From Prosthecobacter sp. (GTDB taxonomy: Bacteria; Verrucomicrobiota; Verrucomicrobiia; Verrucomicrobiales; Verrucomicrobiaceae), in assembly GCF_034366625.1 (NCBI RefSeq), contig NZ_JAXMIH010000028.1:124001-188000 (forward strand): a stretch of 64,000 nucleotides of DNA, given 5' to 3'. Below are positions 33,588 through 42,763 of this stretch, piece after piece; position 1 is the stretch's first letter; every line of letters starts with the position of its first letter. The translations under genes were made by a program, and so were the position numbers. The notes beneath the pieces are model-generated. The model did not search any database. It had not been told where the DNA came from and saw only the letters and a list, made by a program, of their open reading frames with translations.

Positions 33588-34796
33588 ATGCAACAGCTCA
33601 TCATCGACAAGCCCTATCGTTTCATTCCTTCCCGCAACAGCCGCTTCTGGAGCGCGCTGGTTCATCTCTGGCTGCCGGGGCATCTGCGAAAGGCCTATGG
33701 CATCGAATCCTGCGAATGCGTCGGCGCGGAGCGGCTGCGAGACTCGCTGAACGCAGGTCATGGCGTGCTGCTGGCGGCGAATCACTGCCGGCCCGGTGAC
33801 CCGATGGTGATCGCACGCAGCCTGCGGCCGCATGTGCGCTGCGATTTCAGCACGATGGCGAGCTGGCATATTTTTCATCAGAGCCGCATGCAGTCGTTCC
33901 TGCTGCCGCGCATGGGCGGATTCAGCATGTATCGCGAAGGGATGGACCGCGAGTCGTTGAATCATGCCACGCAGATTCTTGGCGAGGCACGGCGACCGCT
34001 GGTCGTGTTTCCCGAAGGCTTCATCACGCGCAGCAACGATCATCTGGCGAACCTGATGGACGGTGTGGCCTTCATGGCGCGGCTGGGAGCCAAAATGGCG
34101 GCAAAGATCGACCCGAAACGCAAGGTGGTGATTCATCCGACCTTCCTGCGCTATTTCTTCGAGGGCGATCTCGAATCAACACTGCGCCCGGTGCTCAAGG
34201 ACATCGAAACGAAGCTCACCTGGCAGCCGCAAACGCATCTTTCCATGCGGGAACGTATCGCGAAACTCGGTGAGGCGCTGCTGTCGCTCAAAGAGATCGA
34301 GTATCTCGGCGCCACCCGCAGCGGATCGCTGGCGGAGCGTGTTGGGACGTTGATCGACCATCTGCTTTCACCGTTGGAAGCACGCTGGCTCAAAGCTCCG
34401 CGTCGTGACAAAGACACCATGGAGCGCATCAAGGCGCTGCGCACCGCCATCGTGCCTGATCTGCACGACGAAACTCTCTCCGAGGCCGATAAAACCGCGC
34501 GCTGGCGGCAACTGGCCGATCTCTACCTCGTGCAGCAGCTGCACTGCTATCCTGGCAGCTATCTCGACACCTCGGAGTCGCCGGAACGCCTGCTGGAAAC
34601 GGTCGAGCGTTTTGAAGAAGACCTGACCGATGTGGCACGTCCGCATCCACCGATGCGAGCCGTCGTGATGATCGGCGAAGCGATTGAAGTCTCACCCGAA
34701 CGGCCACGCGGCGTGCCTGCCGATCCCGTCACGCTCGAAATCCGCCAGCGTCTCGAATCGCTCATGGCCCAATCCCTCTCCCATCGCAAATCATGA
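33588..34796 (+). CDS. PlsC-like lysophospholipid acyltransferase
   Basis: 402 aa. Acyltransferase core: NHCRPGD with His66 and Asp71 (the catalytic HX4D), a GGFSMYREGMDR segment at about 111, and FPEGF near 142 (motif III). After about residue 200 there is a helical C-terminal region not found in short PlsC enzymes. No clear membrane span. Such enzymes move an acyl chain to lysophospholipids or other glycerol or sugar acceptors. Stop overlaps the next start (ATGA, 34793-34796). It heads the lipid-type gene set that runs to 42108, beside an LplT-like carrier, a pairing known from lysophospholipid recycling. Confidence 0.88.
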   Translation: MQQLIIDKPYRFIPSRNSRFWSALVHLWLPGHLRKAYGIESCECVGAERLRDSLNAGHGVLLAANHCRPGDPMVIARSLRPHVRCDFSTMASWHIFHQSRMQSFLLPRMGGFSMYREGMDRESLNHATQILGEARRPLVVFPEGFITRSNDHLANLMDGVAFMARLGAKMAAKIDPKRKVVIHPTFLRYFFEGDLESTLRPVLKDIETKLTWQPQTHLSMRERIAKLGEALLSLKEIEYLGATRSGSLAERVGTLIDHLLSPLEARWLKAPRRDKDTMERIKALRTAIVPDLHDETLSEADKTARWRQLADLYLVQQLHCYPGSYLDTSESPERLLETVERFEEDLTDVARPHPPMRAVVMIGEAIEVSPERPRGVPADPVTLEIRQRLESLMAQSLSHRKS

Positions 34797-35428
34797 ACCT
34801 CACCACCATCCTCATCCGCATCGGCGTCGTCGCGCTGGCGCTCGGCGCCTGGCATTGGACGCAAATCCTCATCGCCCGCAAAAGCACACCGCGTCACGGC
34901 CTCGGCGATCTCGTTCACGATCTCACCGCCCGCTGGCATGGCTGGCTCAGCGTGAATGATCTTGCGGCGAACCGGCTGCTCATCGTGAGCTCGTTTTTCA
35001 TCGACGTGCTGGCGCTGTCTGTCATCGCGCTGGCGGTGTTTGGCGGCAGCTTCGCGCCGTTCGTTGCGCTGCTCATTCTGTTTGGCCTGCGGCAGCTTTC
35101 ACAGGCCATCTGCACGCTGCCGCCGCCTCCCGGCATGATCTGGCGGCATCCGGGCAGCCCTTCACTGCTGGTGACGTATGAGGTGGGGAATGACTTCTTT
35201 TTCTCCGGCCACACGGCGCTGGCCGTGCTCGGCGCGCTGGAACTCGCGCACGTCGGCCCGCTGTGGCTTGGCATCACCGTCGCCGTGATCGCGGTAGGTG
35301 AAATGGCCACGGTTCTGGTGCTGCGGGCGCATTACACGCTGGACGTGATCGCCGGGGCTGCGGTAGCCTTCTTTGCCTATCACATCGCGGGCAATGTCTC
35401 GCCTGCGATTGATGCCTGGCTGCGTTGA
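34793..35428 (+). CDS. PAP2-family (sphingomyelin-synthase-like) membrane phosphatase/transferase
   Basis: 211 aa with about six membrane helices. The C-terminal part has the PAP2 catalytic residues in the arrangement of sphingomyelin-synthase-like (PAP2_C) proteins: FFFSGHTALAVLG with the first His, and LRAHYTLDVIAG with the second His and the Asp. These enzymes transfer or release phosphate or phospho-head-groups on lipids at the membrane. The start is coupled to the acyltransferase by ATGA. Predicted to remodel the same lipid. Confidence 0.85.
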   Translation: MNLTTILIRIGVVALALGAWHWTQILIARKSTPRHGLGDLVHDLTARWHGWLSVNDLAANRLLIVSSFFIDVLALSVIALAVFGGSFAPFVALLILFGLRQLSQAICTLPPPPGMIWRHPGSPSLLVTYEVGNDFFFSGHTALAVLGALELAHVGPLWLGITVAVIAVGEMATVLVLRAHYTLDVIAGAAVAFFAYHIAGNVSPAIDAWLR

Positions 35429-35503
35429 TCATGCCTTTTCTCAATACAAACTCAAAAACGGTCGATTGGTCGATCTGATCTCCGCGCTGGAAGCTGCCCT
35501 CGC

Positions 35504-36166
35504 ATGAAAACACATCCTTCACCCGCGATCCCGCTCTGGCTCAAAGTGTCCTACACCGCCTTCATGGCGGTTTTGATTCCCGTTTACTGGTATCACTACG
35601 GTCCGACGAACTTCCTCTACTTCTGTGACATCGCGCTGCTGCTCACGCTCGTCGGCGTGTGGCTGGAAAAGCCGCTGCTCATCTCGCTGCCCGCCGTGGG
35701 TATCTTGATGCCACAGGCGTTGTGGTGTGTGGATTTCGTGGTGCAATTCACTGGCAACAAAATGACCGGCATGACGTCCTACATGTTTGATGAAACGAAG
35801 CCGCTGTTCCTGCGCGGTTTGTCGCTGTTCCACGGCTGGCTGCCGTTTCTGCTGCTCTTTCTCGTCTTCAAGCTCGGCTATGACCGTCGCGCTTTGAAAG
35901 GCTGGACGGCCTCGGCGTCGGGTTTGTGTCTTGCCGCTTTCTTCCTGTTCCCAAAAGCAGGCGAAACGCTGCCGGACCCGAATCTGCCGCGCAACATCAA
36001 CTACGTCTTCGGCATGGACGATGCGCAGCCGCAGACTTGGATGAGTGCGGAGCTTTATCTTGTGACATGGATCGCGCTGCTGATCATCCTCGTGTTTATT
36101 CCCACGCACTTTCTTTTGAAGAAAATCTGCCCCACGCCTGCCCAAGCCGCCGCCAAACGCGCATGA
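35504..36166 (+). CDS. Conserved integral membrane protein
   Basis: 220 aa with about six hydrophobic segments (for example SYTAFMAVLIPVYWYHYG, ISLPAVGILMPQALWCVDF, WLPFLLLFLVFKLGY, LVTWIALLIILVFIPTHFLL). Conserved-looking polar spots include FDETKPLFLRGLSLFHG and NINYVFGM. I cannot assign a family. It is placed 75 bases after the PAP2 gene and its stop overlaps the MFS start (ATGA), so it probably works in the same lipid pathway as a membrane partner or enzyme. Confidence 0.8.
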   Translation: MKTHPSPAIPLWLKVSYTAFMAVLIPVYWYHYGPTNFLYFCDIALLLTLVGVWLEKPLLISLPAVGILMPQALWCVDFVVQFTGNKMTGMTSYMFDETKPLFLRGLSLFHGWLPFLLLFLVFKLGYDRRALKGWTASASGLCLAAFFLFPKAGETLPDPNLPRNINYVFGMDDAQPQTWMSAELYLVTWIALLIILVFIPTHFLLKKICPTPAQAAAKRA

Positions 36167-37452
36167 ACCCTTCTCCCTCCCCGATCACCGAAACCCACTG
36201 GAAGCGCGGCTTCTGGTGCCTGATGGGCACGCAATTCCAAGGAGCGTTTTCCGACAACGTGCTCAAGTGGCTGGTCATCTACCTCGTCATTGCGCAGAAG
36301 ATGCCGAAGGAGCAGCTCGACAGCCTGGTGTCTGACTCGGGCATGTACTTTGCGATCCCGTTCCTGCTGCTCTCGATGTTTGGCGGCTGGATGGCGGACC
36401 GTTTCAGCAAACGGCATGTGATGATCGGCGTGAAGACGATGGAGATCGGCATCATGGTCTTCGCCACCTATGCGCTGGCCTCGGGCAAGATGGGACTGCA
36501 ACTCGCCAGCATCTGCCTCATGGGCGTTCATAGCGCCTTCTTCGCCGCGTCGAAATATGGCTCGCTGCCTGAGGTCGTCCCGCCAAAGAAACTCTCGTGG
36601 GCCAATGGCGTGATCGAGATGCTCACCTTTCTCGCGGCGATCTTCGGCACGCTGGCCGCCGCGTGGCTGGCGGAGAGCTTTGCGGGCAAGCCGGCGTGGT
36701 CAGGCGGCATTCTGCTCGTCCTGGCGACTATCGGCTGGCTGATGAGCCTGGGCATCACGCGTGTTCCTGCCGCGAGTCCTCACAAACCGCTGCGCATCAA
36801 CTTCCTCGGCGATTTGTGGCGTGAATTCCGCTGGATGCGCACGGATCGCGACCTGTGGCGTGCGAATCTCGGCAACACAGGGTTCTTTTTTATCGCCGTG
36901 CTGTTGCAGATGAACCTCGTTCTCTACGCGGAGCAGGTCATGCACATCAAGCCGATGGAAAACAGCGCCTTGCAGGTCGCGCTCGCCATCGGCATGGCCG
37001 CTGGCAGTCTGCTGGCGGGCAAATTGAGCGGCGATCACGTCGAGTATGGCCTCATCCCGCTCGGTGCCTTCCTCATGGCCGCGATGGGCTTCGCACTCGG
37101 CATCGAGGACATTTCCAAGTCAATTTTTACCGTCTGCCTCACTCTGCTGGGCATCGGCGGCGGCATGTTCATCGTGCCGCTGGCTGCGGTGCTTCAACAT
37201 CGTCCACCGGCAGATCGCAAAGGCTCGGTGCAGGGCGCGGCTTCGTGGTTGTCATGGGTGGGCATCAGCGCGGCGGCCTTGCTGCAAAAGGAACTGAACA
37301 TCCGTCTCGGCTGGACGCCCGGAGACATTTTCTGGTTCTGCGGAGCCTGCGCGGTGGTGGCGGGCGTCTATGTGACGATGTCGCGACCGACGGCACTGCC
37401 TGCGTTGCTCAAACGCTGGTCGCATGGCAGGCTGGATACCGGACATGGCTGA
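36163..37452 (+). CDS. LplT-like MFS transporter
   Basis: 429 aa with about 12 membrane helices. The opening MGTQFQGAFSDNVLKWLVIY closely follows the TQFLGAFNDN-type start of LplT and of MFS domains fused to acyl-ACP synthetases, which flip lysophospholipids inward. An MFS loop motif appears as GGWMADRFSKRHVM. KYGSLPEVVPPKKLSWANGV is another LplT-type segment. With the PlsC-like enzyme three genes upstream it resembles the split parts of an Aas/LplT system. The stop overlaps the first glycosyltransferase start by eight bases. Confidence 0.85.
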   Translation: MNPSPSPITETHWKRGFWCLMGTQFQGAFSDNVLKWLVIYLVIAQKMPKEQLDSLVSDSGMYFAIPFLLLSMFGGWMADRFSKRHVMIGVKTMEIGIMVFATYALASGKMGLQLASICLMGVHSAFFAASKYGSLPEVVPPKKLSWANGVIEMLTFLAAIFGTLAAAWLAESFAGKPAWSGGILLVLATIGWLMSLGITRVPAASPHKPLRINFLGDLWREFRWMRTDRDLWRANLGNTGFFFIAVLLQMNLVLYAEQVMHIKPMENSALQVALAIGMAAGSLLAGKLSGDHVEYGLIPLGAFLMAAMGFALGIEDISKSIFTVCLTLLGIGGGMFIVPLAAVLQHRPPADRKGSVQGAASWLSWVGISAAALLQKELNIRLGWTPGDIFWFCGACAVVAGVYVTMSRPTALPALLKRWSHGRLDTGHG

Positions 37453-38701
37453 GATTCTCCTCCTTCCCTTCGGCAGCGCCGGTGATGTGTTTCCCTTCAT
37501 CTGGCTGGGACGGCATCTCATGGCACGCGGACATCGTGTGACGATGATCACCGCGTGTTTGTTTGAGGAGCAGGCGCGCAAGGCGGGGCTGAATTTCATC
37601 CCGCTGGGCGAAAAAGACGAATTCGAGGCCATGATCCGCGATCCGCGCATCTGGAAGCTCGGTCATGGCACGAAGGTCGTGTTTGAATTCGCCGCGAAGT
37701 CCGTGGAGCCGTATCTTGCGGCCATCGAGAGCTGCGGGAGAGTCGATCTGATGCTCGCCCCGGTCACCGCCTTCGCCGCACGTCTTGCACACGAGAAGCA
37801 CGACACGCCGCTGATCACGGTGCATCTACAGCCTGCGGTGTTTCTGAGCGTGCATGAGACGCCGCTGCTGCATCCGGCCATGCGTCTGCTCCGTCGCATG
37901 CCCGTGTGGTTCAAGAGGGTGCTGTTCTCGCTGCCGAACCCGGTCGATCTCTTCGCGCTGCCCAAAGTGCGGCGCATCTGCCAGGAGCATGGTGTGAAAC
38001 CGCCCAAAAGCCTCTGGCGGGAGTGGTGGGACTCGCCGGACGGCGTTCTTGCGCTCTTTCCCGAATGGTTTGCCAAACCACAACCCGACTGGCCGGCGAA
38101 TCTGCTGCAATGGACATTCCCTTTGGAGGACTTGGCGACTGAGCAGGCGCTCAAACCGGAGTTACAGACGTTTCTAGCCCCCGGTGAGCGTCCGGTCGTG
38201 TTCACACCAGGCAGTGCGAATGTTCAAGCATCACGTTTCTTCGCCGTCGCTGCTGAAGCCGTGCGTCGCATTGGTTGCCGAGCGGTTTTTGTCACGCGGG
38301 AGCCGAAGCAAGTGCCGCCGAATCTGCCTGCGAGCATTCTCACAGTCGACTATGCACCGTTCAGCACACTGCTGAAGCACGCGTCAGCCTTTGTGCATCA
38401 CGGCGGCATTGGCACGATGTCCCAGGGACTCGCGGCCGCTGTGCCGCAACTCATCATGGCAATGGCGCACGACCAACCGGACAATGCGGACCGTTTGGAA
38501 CGCCTCGGCGCCGGCATCGGCCTCAGTGTGCGGCAGTTCACACCAGTCCGGGTGGCGCGTGAGTTGAAGCGGCTGATGGACGAAATGTCATTTCGCCAAT
38601 CTGCGGCGAAATGCGCAGCACAGCTCGCAGAATCGGGTGACGTGAACCGTTTGTTGCGCTGGATTGAAGAACGTGTGAACCCCGCCCAAACCATGTCATG
38701 A
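37445..38701 (+). CDS. GT1-family (GT-B) glycosyltransferase, first of three tandem copies
   Basis: 418 aa from ATG 37445. GT-B fold: N-terminal LLPFGSAGDVFPFIWLGRHL with the Gly-rich acceptor-side loop, and the C-terminal nucleotide-sugar signature FVHHGGIGTMSQGLAAAVPQ followed by DQPDNADRLERLGAG. The family includes UDP-glycosyltransferases such as sterol and macrolide glucosyltransferases, rhamnosyltransferase chain A, and the MurG-like branch. Acceptors are often lipids. It shares long collinear segments with the two following genes (for example WWDSPDGVLALFPEWFAKPQPDWP), so the three arose by duplication. ATGA overlap with the next gene. Confidence 0.92.
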   Translation: MAEILLLPFGSAGDVFPFIWLGRHLMARGHRVTMITACLFEEQARKAGLNFIPLGEKDEFEAMIRDPRIWKLGHGTKVVFEFAAKSVEPYLAAIESCGRVDLMLAPVTAFAARLAHEKHDTPLITVHLQPAVFLSVHETPLLHPAMRLLRRMPVWFKRVLFSLPNPVDLFALPKVRRICQEHGVKPPKSLWREWWDSPDGVLALFPEWFAKPQPDWPANLLQWTFPLEDLATEQALKPELQTFLAPGERPVVFTPGSANVQASRFFAVAAEAVRRIGCRAVFVTREPKQVPPNLPASILTVDYAPFSTLLKHASAFVHHGGIGTMSQGLAAAVPQLIMAMAHDQPDNADRLERLGAGIGLSVRQFTPVRVARELKRLMDEMSFRQSAAKCAAQLAESGDVNRLLRWIEERVNPAQTMS

Positions 38702-39960
38702 GTCACGTGCTGCTGCTGCCCTATGGGACTGCTGGAAGCATCTACCCATTCGTCTGGCTGGGCAGATTGCTCCGGCAACGCGGCCACCGCGTGACACTGG
38801 TGACGGCGGGGGTTTATCGGGAAACCGTGCTCAGCGCCGGCCTGGAATTCGCCCCGGTCGAGGACGACGAGCTGGAAAAGATGCTGCACAATCCAATGAT
38901 GTGGCAGGGAGATGTCGGGTCACTGGTGTCCTACCGCCACGCAGGACGCTCCACCGCCGGCTATGTGAAGGCGGTGGAAAAGCTGATCGCAAACGGCGGC
39001 GCGCCGGACCTGATGCTGGCGCCGATGATCTGCTTCGGCGCGCGGTTACTGCGCGAAAAACTGGGCATCCCGCTTGTGACGGTGCATCTCTACCCGATGA
39101 TGTTTGTGAGCGCGCATGAGCCTCCGCTGGCCCTGCCGGGGTTCCGTCTGTTGCAGATGCTGCCGCTCTGGATCCGCAAGGCAGTGCTCGCATTCCCGAA
39201 CCCGTTGGATTTTTTTGCCCTGCCTGCGGTTCGTACATGCTGCGCGGCGCATGGTGTACGTAAACCGTGGAGCCTGTGGAAGCAGTGGTGGCACTCTCCT
39301 GATGGAGTGCTGGCTCTATTTCCGGAATGGTACACGAAACCGCAGCCCGACTGGCCGAAAAATCTGCTGCAATGGGATTTCCCGCTGGAAGACATGGTGG
39401 CGGAATGCCCCCTGGAGCCGGAACTGGAGGCGTTTCTGGAGGCGGGGGAGAAACCGGTGCTCTTCACGCCTGGAACCGGTCACTTTCATGCCAACCGCTT
39501 CTTTGAAACGGCAGCCGCCCTGGTGAGACAGCTCGGCTACCGCGCCGTATTTCTGACGCGCAAGCCAGAGCAGGTGCCAGAGAACCTGCCGGACTCTATT
39601 TTCGTGACACGCTACGCGCCATTCAGCCTACTGCTGCCGCGCTCACGGGCATTCGTGCATCACGGCGGCATCGGCACCGTGGCTCAATGCATCGCAGCGG
39701 GCATTCCGCAGCTCATGGTGGCGATGGCACTGGACCAACCGGACAACGCTGGCCGCGTGGAGCGGCTGGGCGTCGGACTTGGTACGCGCATGGGGCGTTT
39801 TTCTGTGAGGCAGGCGTTGCCGCTGCTGCAACGGTGCATTGAAGATAACGGCATCGCACGAAATGCGGAGCAATTGGCCGCACGCATGAATCCTCGACGC
39901 GACACGGCGCCGTTGCTGGCGTGGCTGGAAGAACACATGGGCAACCCCGCAACCCGCTGA
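38698..39960 (+). CDS. GT1-family glycosyltransferase, second tandem copy
   Basis: 420 aa, coupled to the first copy by ATGA. Same architecture: VLLLPYGTAGSIYPFVWLGR at the start, WWHSPDGVLALFPEWYTKPQ in the middle, and the donor-site segment FVHHGGIGTVAQCIAAGIPQ with DQPDNAGRVERLGVG. The N-terminal acceptor half differs from the other copies far more than the C-terminal donor half, as expected when paralogues use the same sugar donor on different acceptors or at successive positions. Six bases separate it from the third copy. Confidence 0.92.
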   Translation: MSHVLLLPYGTAGSIYPFVWLGRLLRQRGHRVTLVTAGVYRETVLSAGLEFAPVEDDELEKMLHNPMMWQGDVGSLVSYRHAGRSTAGYVKAVEKLIANGGAPDLMLAPMICFGARLLREKLGIPLVTVHLYPMMFVSAHEPPLALPGFRLLQMLPLWIRKAVLAFPNPLDFFALPAVRTCCAAHGVRKPWSLWKQWWHSPDGVLALFPEWYTKPQPDWPKNLLQWDFPLEDMVAECPLEPELEAFLEAGEKPVLFTPGTGHFHANRFFETAAALVRQLGYRAVFLTRKPEQVPENLPDSIFVTRYAPFSLLLPRSRAFVHHGGIGTVAQCIAAGIPQLMVAMALDQPDNAGRVERLGVGLGTRMGRFSVRQALPLLQRCIEDNGIARNAEQLAARMNPRRDTAPLLAWLEEHMGNPATR

Positions 39961-39966
39961 CGACTG

Positions 39967-41256
39967 ATGGCCAAAATCGTTCTTCTCCCACACGGGACCG
40001 CCGGTGATGTGCTGCCGTACATCTGGCTGGGCCGGCTGCTGTTGAGACGCGGTCACCAGGTGTCGATGATCTGGATCGAATCGTTTCGCAAGGCCGCCGA
40101 ACGGGCCGGTTTGAAGTATGTGGCGATGAAGGACGACGGATTTGACGAGATTCTGAAAAATCCCCTGCTGTGGAAGCCGCACCAAGGCCTGAAGCTCGGT
40201 TTTGAATACGCCGGACGCTGCATCGGAGACTGCATCGCCGCCTTCGAGGAAGACATGGAGCGCGATGGCAGGCCGGATCTGCTCGTGGCTCCAAACATCA
40301 ACTTCGCGGCGCATCTCCTGCGCGAAAAACTCGGTGTGCCGTTGGTATCCGTGGTGCTGCATGCCATGGCCTTTGTCAGCGCGCATGAGGTGCCTGGCGG
40401 TCTTCCCGCAGGCGGCCTTCTACGCATGCAGCCGCTGTTCCTGCGCAGGATCATTCTTTCCCTGGCGGCACCGTATGACCGCCATGCTCTCCCAACCGTC
40501 CGCCGGTATTGTTTGGAGCACGGAGTCAAACCGCCGCGCCATCTCCAACGCGGATGGTGGCACTCCCCGGATGGTGTGCTGGCGCTCTTTCCCAAATGGT
40601 ATGCCAAACCTCAACCGGACTGGCCCAAGAATACTTTTCAATGGGATTTCCCTCTCGAAGATCTGGCCGAGACCAAGCCGTGCGACCCCGCCTTGAACGC
40701 GTTTCTTGAGGCCGGCGAAAAACCTGTGGTCTTCACCTTGGGCACCGGCTTCCTGCATGCACGGCAGTTCTTTGACACAGCCGCGGCACTTGTGGCAAGG
40801 CTTGGTTGCAGGGCCGTTTTTGTGACACGCGACCGCGAGCAAGCACCCGCATTGCCGCCCGCTTCGATTTTTGTGGCCGCCTACGCGCCATTCAGCACCC
40901 TGCTCCCGCGTGCTGCGGCTTTTGTACACCACGGTGGCATCGGCACCCTGTCGCAATGCTTCGCCGCAGGCTTGCCACAGTTCATCGTCTCCATGGCGTT
41001 CGATCAGCCGGACAATGCCGAGCGTGTCCGCCGCCTGGGCGTAGGAGACAGTCTGGACATCCGCCATTTCAACGTCCGAAAGGCGGAACCGCTGCTAAAG
41101 CGCTGCCTGGAGAACGAGATCATGCGCCAAAAAGCGGCTGAAGTGCAGCGGCGGGTGCTGCACCGTCCTGACGAAGCTGCCCTCATTGACTGGCTGGAGT
41201 CCCGAATGCATCCGCAAAAGCAGCCTCATTCCTATTCGCCCACCATGCGCCTATGA
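39967..41256 (+). CDS. GT1-family glycosyltransferase, third tandem copy
   Basis: 429 aa. Opening segment VLLPHGTAGDVLPYIWLGRL, central WWHSPDGVLALFPKWYAKPQ, donor signature FVHHGGIGTLSQCFAAGLPQ and DQPDNAERVRRLGVG. It has a slightly longer basic C-terminal tail than the other copies. Stop overlaps the ATG of the 47-residue remnant at 41253. The three genes together suggest stepwise glycosylation of one lipid or polyketide-like acceptor. Confidence 0.92.
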   Translation: MAKIVLLPHGTAGDVLPYIWLGRLLLRRGHQVSMIWIESFRKAAERAGLKYVAMKDDGFDEILKNPLLWKPHQGLKLGFEYAGRCIGDCIAAFEEDMERDGRPDLLVAPNINFAAHLLREKLGVPLVSVVLHAMAFVSAHEVPGGLPAGGLLRMQPLFLRRIILSLAAPYDRHALPTVRRYCLEHGVKPPRHLQRGWWHSPDGVLALFPKWYAKPQPDWPKNTFQWDFPLEDLAETKPCDPALNAFLEAGEKPVVFTLGTGFLHARQFFDTAAALVARLGCRAVFVTRDREQAPALPPASIFVAAYAPFSTLLPRAAAFVHHGGIGTLSQCFAAGLPQFIVSMAFDQPDNAERVRRLGVGDSLDIRHFNVRKAEPLLKRCLENEIMRQKAAEVQRRVLHRPDEAALIDWLESRMHPQKQPHSYSPTMRL

Positions 41257-41396
41257 TCCCCCGCATCATCCGCGATTCGTACGCGATCCATCACTATGAA
41301 AACACCTGGTTTGGCATGCGGAACAGACTGGCCAACATTTTCTTGCGCCATTCGCAGCTCATAAAGGCCCACCGCAAGGGCCGGTCTGCGAACTGA
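41253..41396 (+). pseudogene. Short remnant resembling the C-terminus of a GT32-type glycosyltransferase
   Basis: 47-codon frame starting in the ATGA overlap with the third glycosyltransferase. DSYAIHHYENTWF recalls the conserved C-terminal segment of GT32/capsular-sugar transferases (syaiHhw..sW), which normally follows about 200 residues of catalytic domain that is absent here. Best read as the residual 3' end of a fourth glycosyltransferase gene whose 5' part was deleted; a coupled small protein is the alternative. Confidence 0.45.
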
Positions 41397-41454
41397 CGAA
41401 GCTCGTATCTGCCCGGCACACTGCTGTCATCAACCCACGATCAAACAGAATCTC

Positions 41455-42108
41455 ATGGATGCGCCAGTTTACCTCATTCCTGGACTGGGTGCCGACAGCC
41501 GCACGTACCACGGTGCGTGGCAGGATCTGCCCGGCTGCATCTGCACCGACTGGCCCGAGTATCATGGTGAATCTGACATCCCCGCAGTCGCCAGGTTCAT
41601 GGCCGAGGCCTGGCAGATTCCCGATGGGGCGGTTCTCGTCGGCACCTCGTTCGGCGGTGTGATTGCCTGCGAAATTGCCAGGATCAGATCAGTTCGCTCA
41701 CTCATCCTTGTCGCCAGCGGGGAAAATAGCGGCGAATTCAAAAAAACGAAAAACATGCGCCTGCTGACGCGCATCGTGCCTCTGCCATTGCTGCAGTTGC
41801 TTTTCAGACGCCTTGAAAACCTTCTGGAGCGCTCGGTTGGAAGACAGCCGGTGCCTTTCACCCGGGCGGTGCTGGATTCCATCCGGATGTTCAGCGTCTG
41901 TCAGGCGTCATTCTATCGGACCATGTTTCCGGCCATTGCCAGGTGGGCAGGACTCGCCGCTTGCACAGTCAGGCCGGTGAGGATTCATGGCAGGCGTGAC
42001 TCCGTCATTCCCATGCCATCCGAGGTGGATTTGGTTTTGGATGGCGGGCATTTGATCGTCATGACGCATGCCCAGGAGTGCGTGGACTTCATCAGATCGG
42101 GGCTGTAG
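41455..42108 (+). CDS. Alpha/beta hydrolase
   Basis: 217 aa. Small alpha/beta hydrolase fold: LIPGLGADSRTYHG (oxyanion strand), VGTSFGGVIACEIA with the Ser nucleophile, RIHGRRDSVIP with the acid, and LDGGHLIVMTHAQ with the His. No signal peptide. Substrate unknown; its place after the glycosyltransferases suggests an esterase or thioesterase for the same lipid. It begins 58 bases after the remnant gene. Confidence 0.85.
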   Translation: MDAPVYLIPGLGADSRTYHGAWQDLPGCICTDWPEYHGESDIPAVARFMAEAWQIPDGAVLVGTSFGGVIACEIARIRSVRSLILVASGENSGEFKKTKNMRLLTRIVPLPLLQLLFRRLENLLERSVGRQPVPFTRAVLDSIRMFSVCQASFYRTMFPAIARWAGLAACTVRPVRIHGRRDSVIPMPSEVDLVLDGGHLIVMTHAQECVDFIRSGL

Positions 42109-42175
42109 CACGGGTTCGTGAGCAAAAGAGAACTGCAAGCTTGATTTGCCGTTCTGGTGTCGGTGTAATCGGCCC

Positions 42176-42763
42176 ATGCGCGCCATCCTCTTCTTCCTCG
42201 CCCTTTTCGTTCCTGTCATTCACGCGGATGAGTTTGATCCCGCCGACAACACCATCGTGCTCGGCAAACGTGTGGGCTTGATCAAGCCCGGTATGACCTC
42301 GGTGGAGATCGAGCGGGCCTACGGGAAGAAAAACCTCAAAATCATGGACCTGCCCGGCCCGGAGGGCTCCACGTTTCCTGGAGCGAAGCTGTTTGAAGAC
42401 ACAGAACGTGAACTGGAGATCGTGTGGGATCCGGAGAAGGAGGACAAGAAGATCGTGTTCGACATCCGTGTCATCGGCAAAGCGTGGAAGTTCGAAAACG
42501 GCCTCAAATCCGGCATGACCATCGAGGAGGTCGAGAAGATCAACGGCAAGCCGTTCAAGATCACCGGGTTTAGCTGGGACTACGGCGGCTACGCCAACTT
42601 CGAGGGCGGCAAACTGGCCGCCAAGCTGAGCGTGCGGTTCAATCCGAGCAGCGAGGAAATCCCGGACTACCTGCAAGGCGACAAGCAAATCTCTTCCACG
42701 GACAAAAAACTGCGCGCCGTGAAGCCGAAGGTAGAAGAAGGCATCACGGTGTTCATGCGGTGA
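42176..42763 (+). CDS. Secreted protein of unknown function
   Basis: 195 aa from ATG 42176, chosen for its signal peptide (MRAILFFLALFVPVIHA). The mature protein has two similar halves: VGLIKPGMTSVEIERAYGKK and ENGLKSGMTIEEVEKINGKP, a repeated GMT.eeve/ie...G.K motif seen in small SmpA/OmlA-like and related folds. WDPEKEDKKIVFDIRV separates them. No enzyme motif seen. The 3' end overlaps the convergent DUF2071 gene by 11 bases. Confidence 0.75.
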   Translation: MRAILFFLALFVPVIHADEFDPADNTIVLGKRVGLIKPGMTSVEIERAYGKKNLKIMDLPGPEGSTFPGAKLFEDTERELEIVWDPEKEDKKIVFDIRVIGKAWKFENGLKSGMTIEEVEKINGKPFKITGFSWDYGGYANFEGGKLAAKLSVRFNPSSEEIPDYLQGDKQISSTDKKLRAVKPKVEEGITVFMR

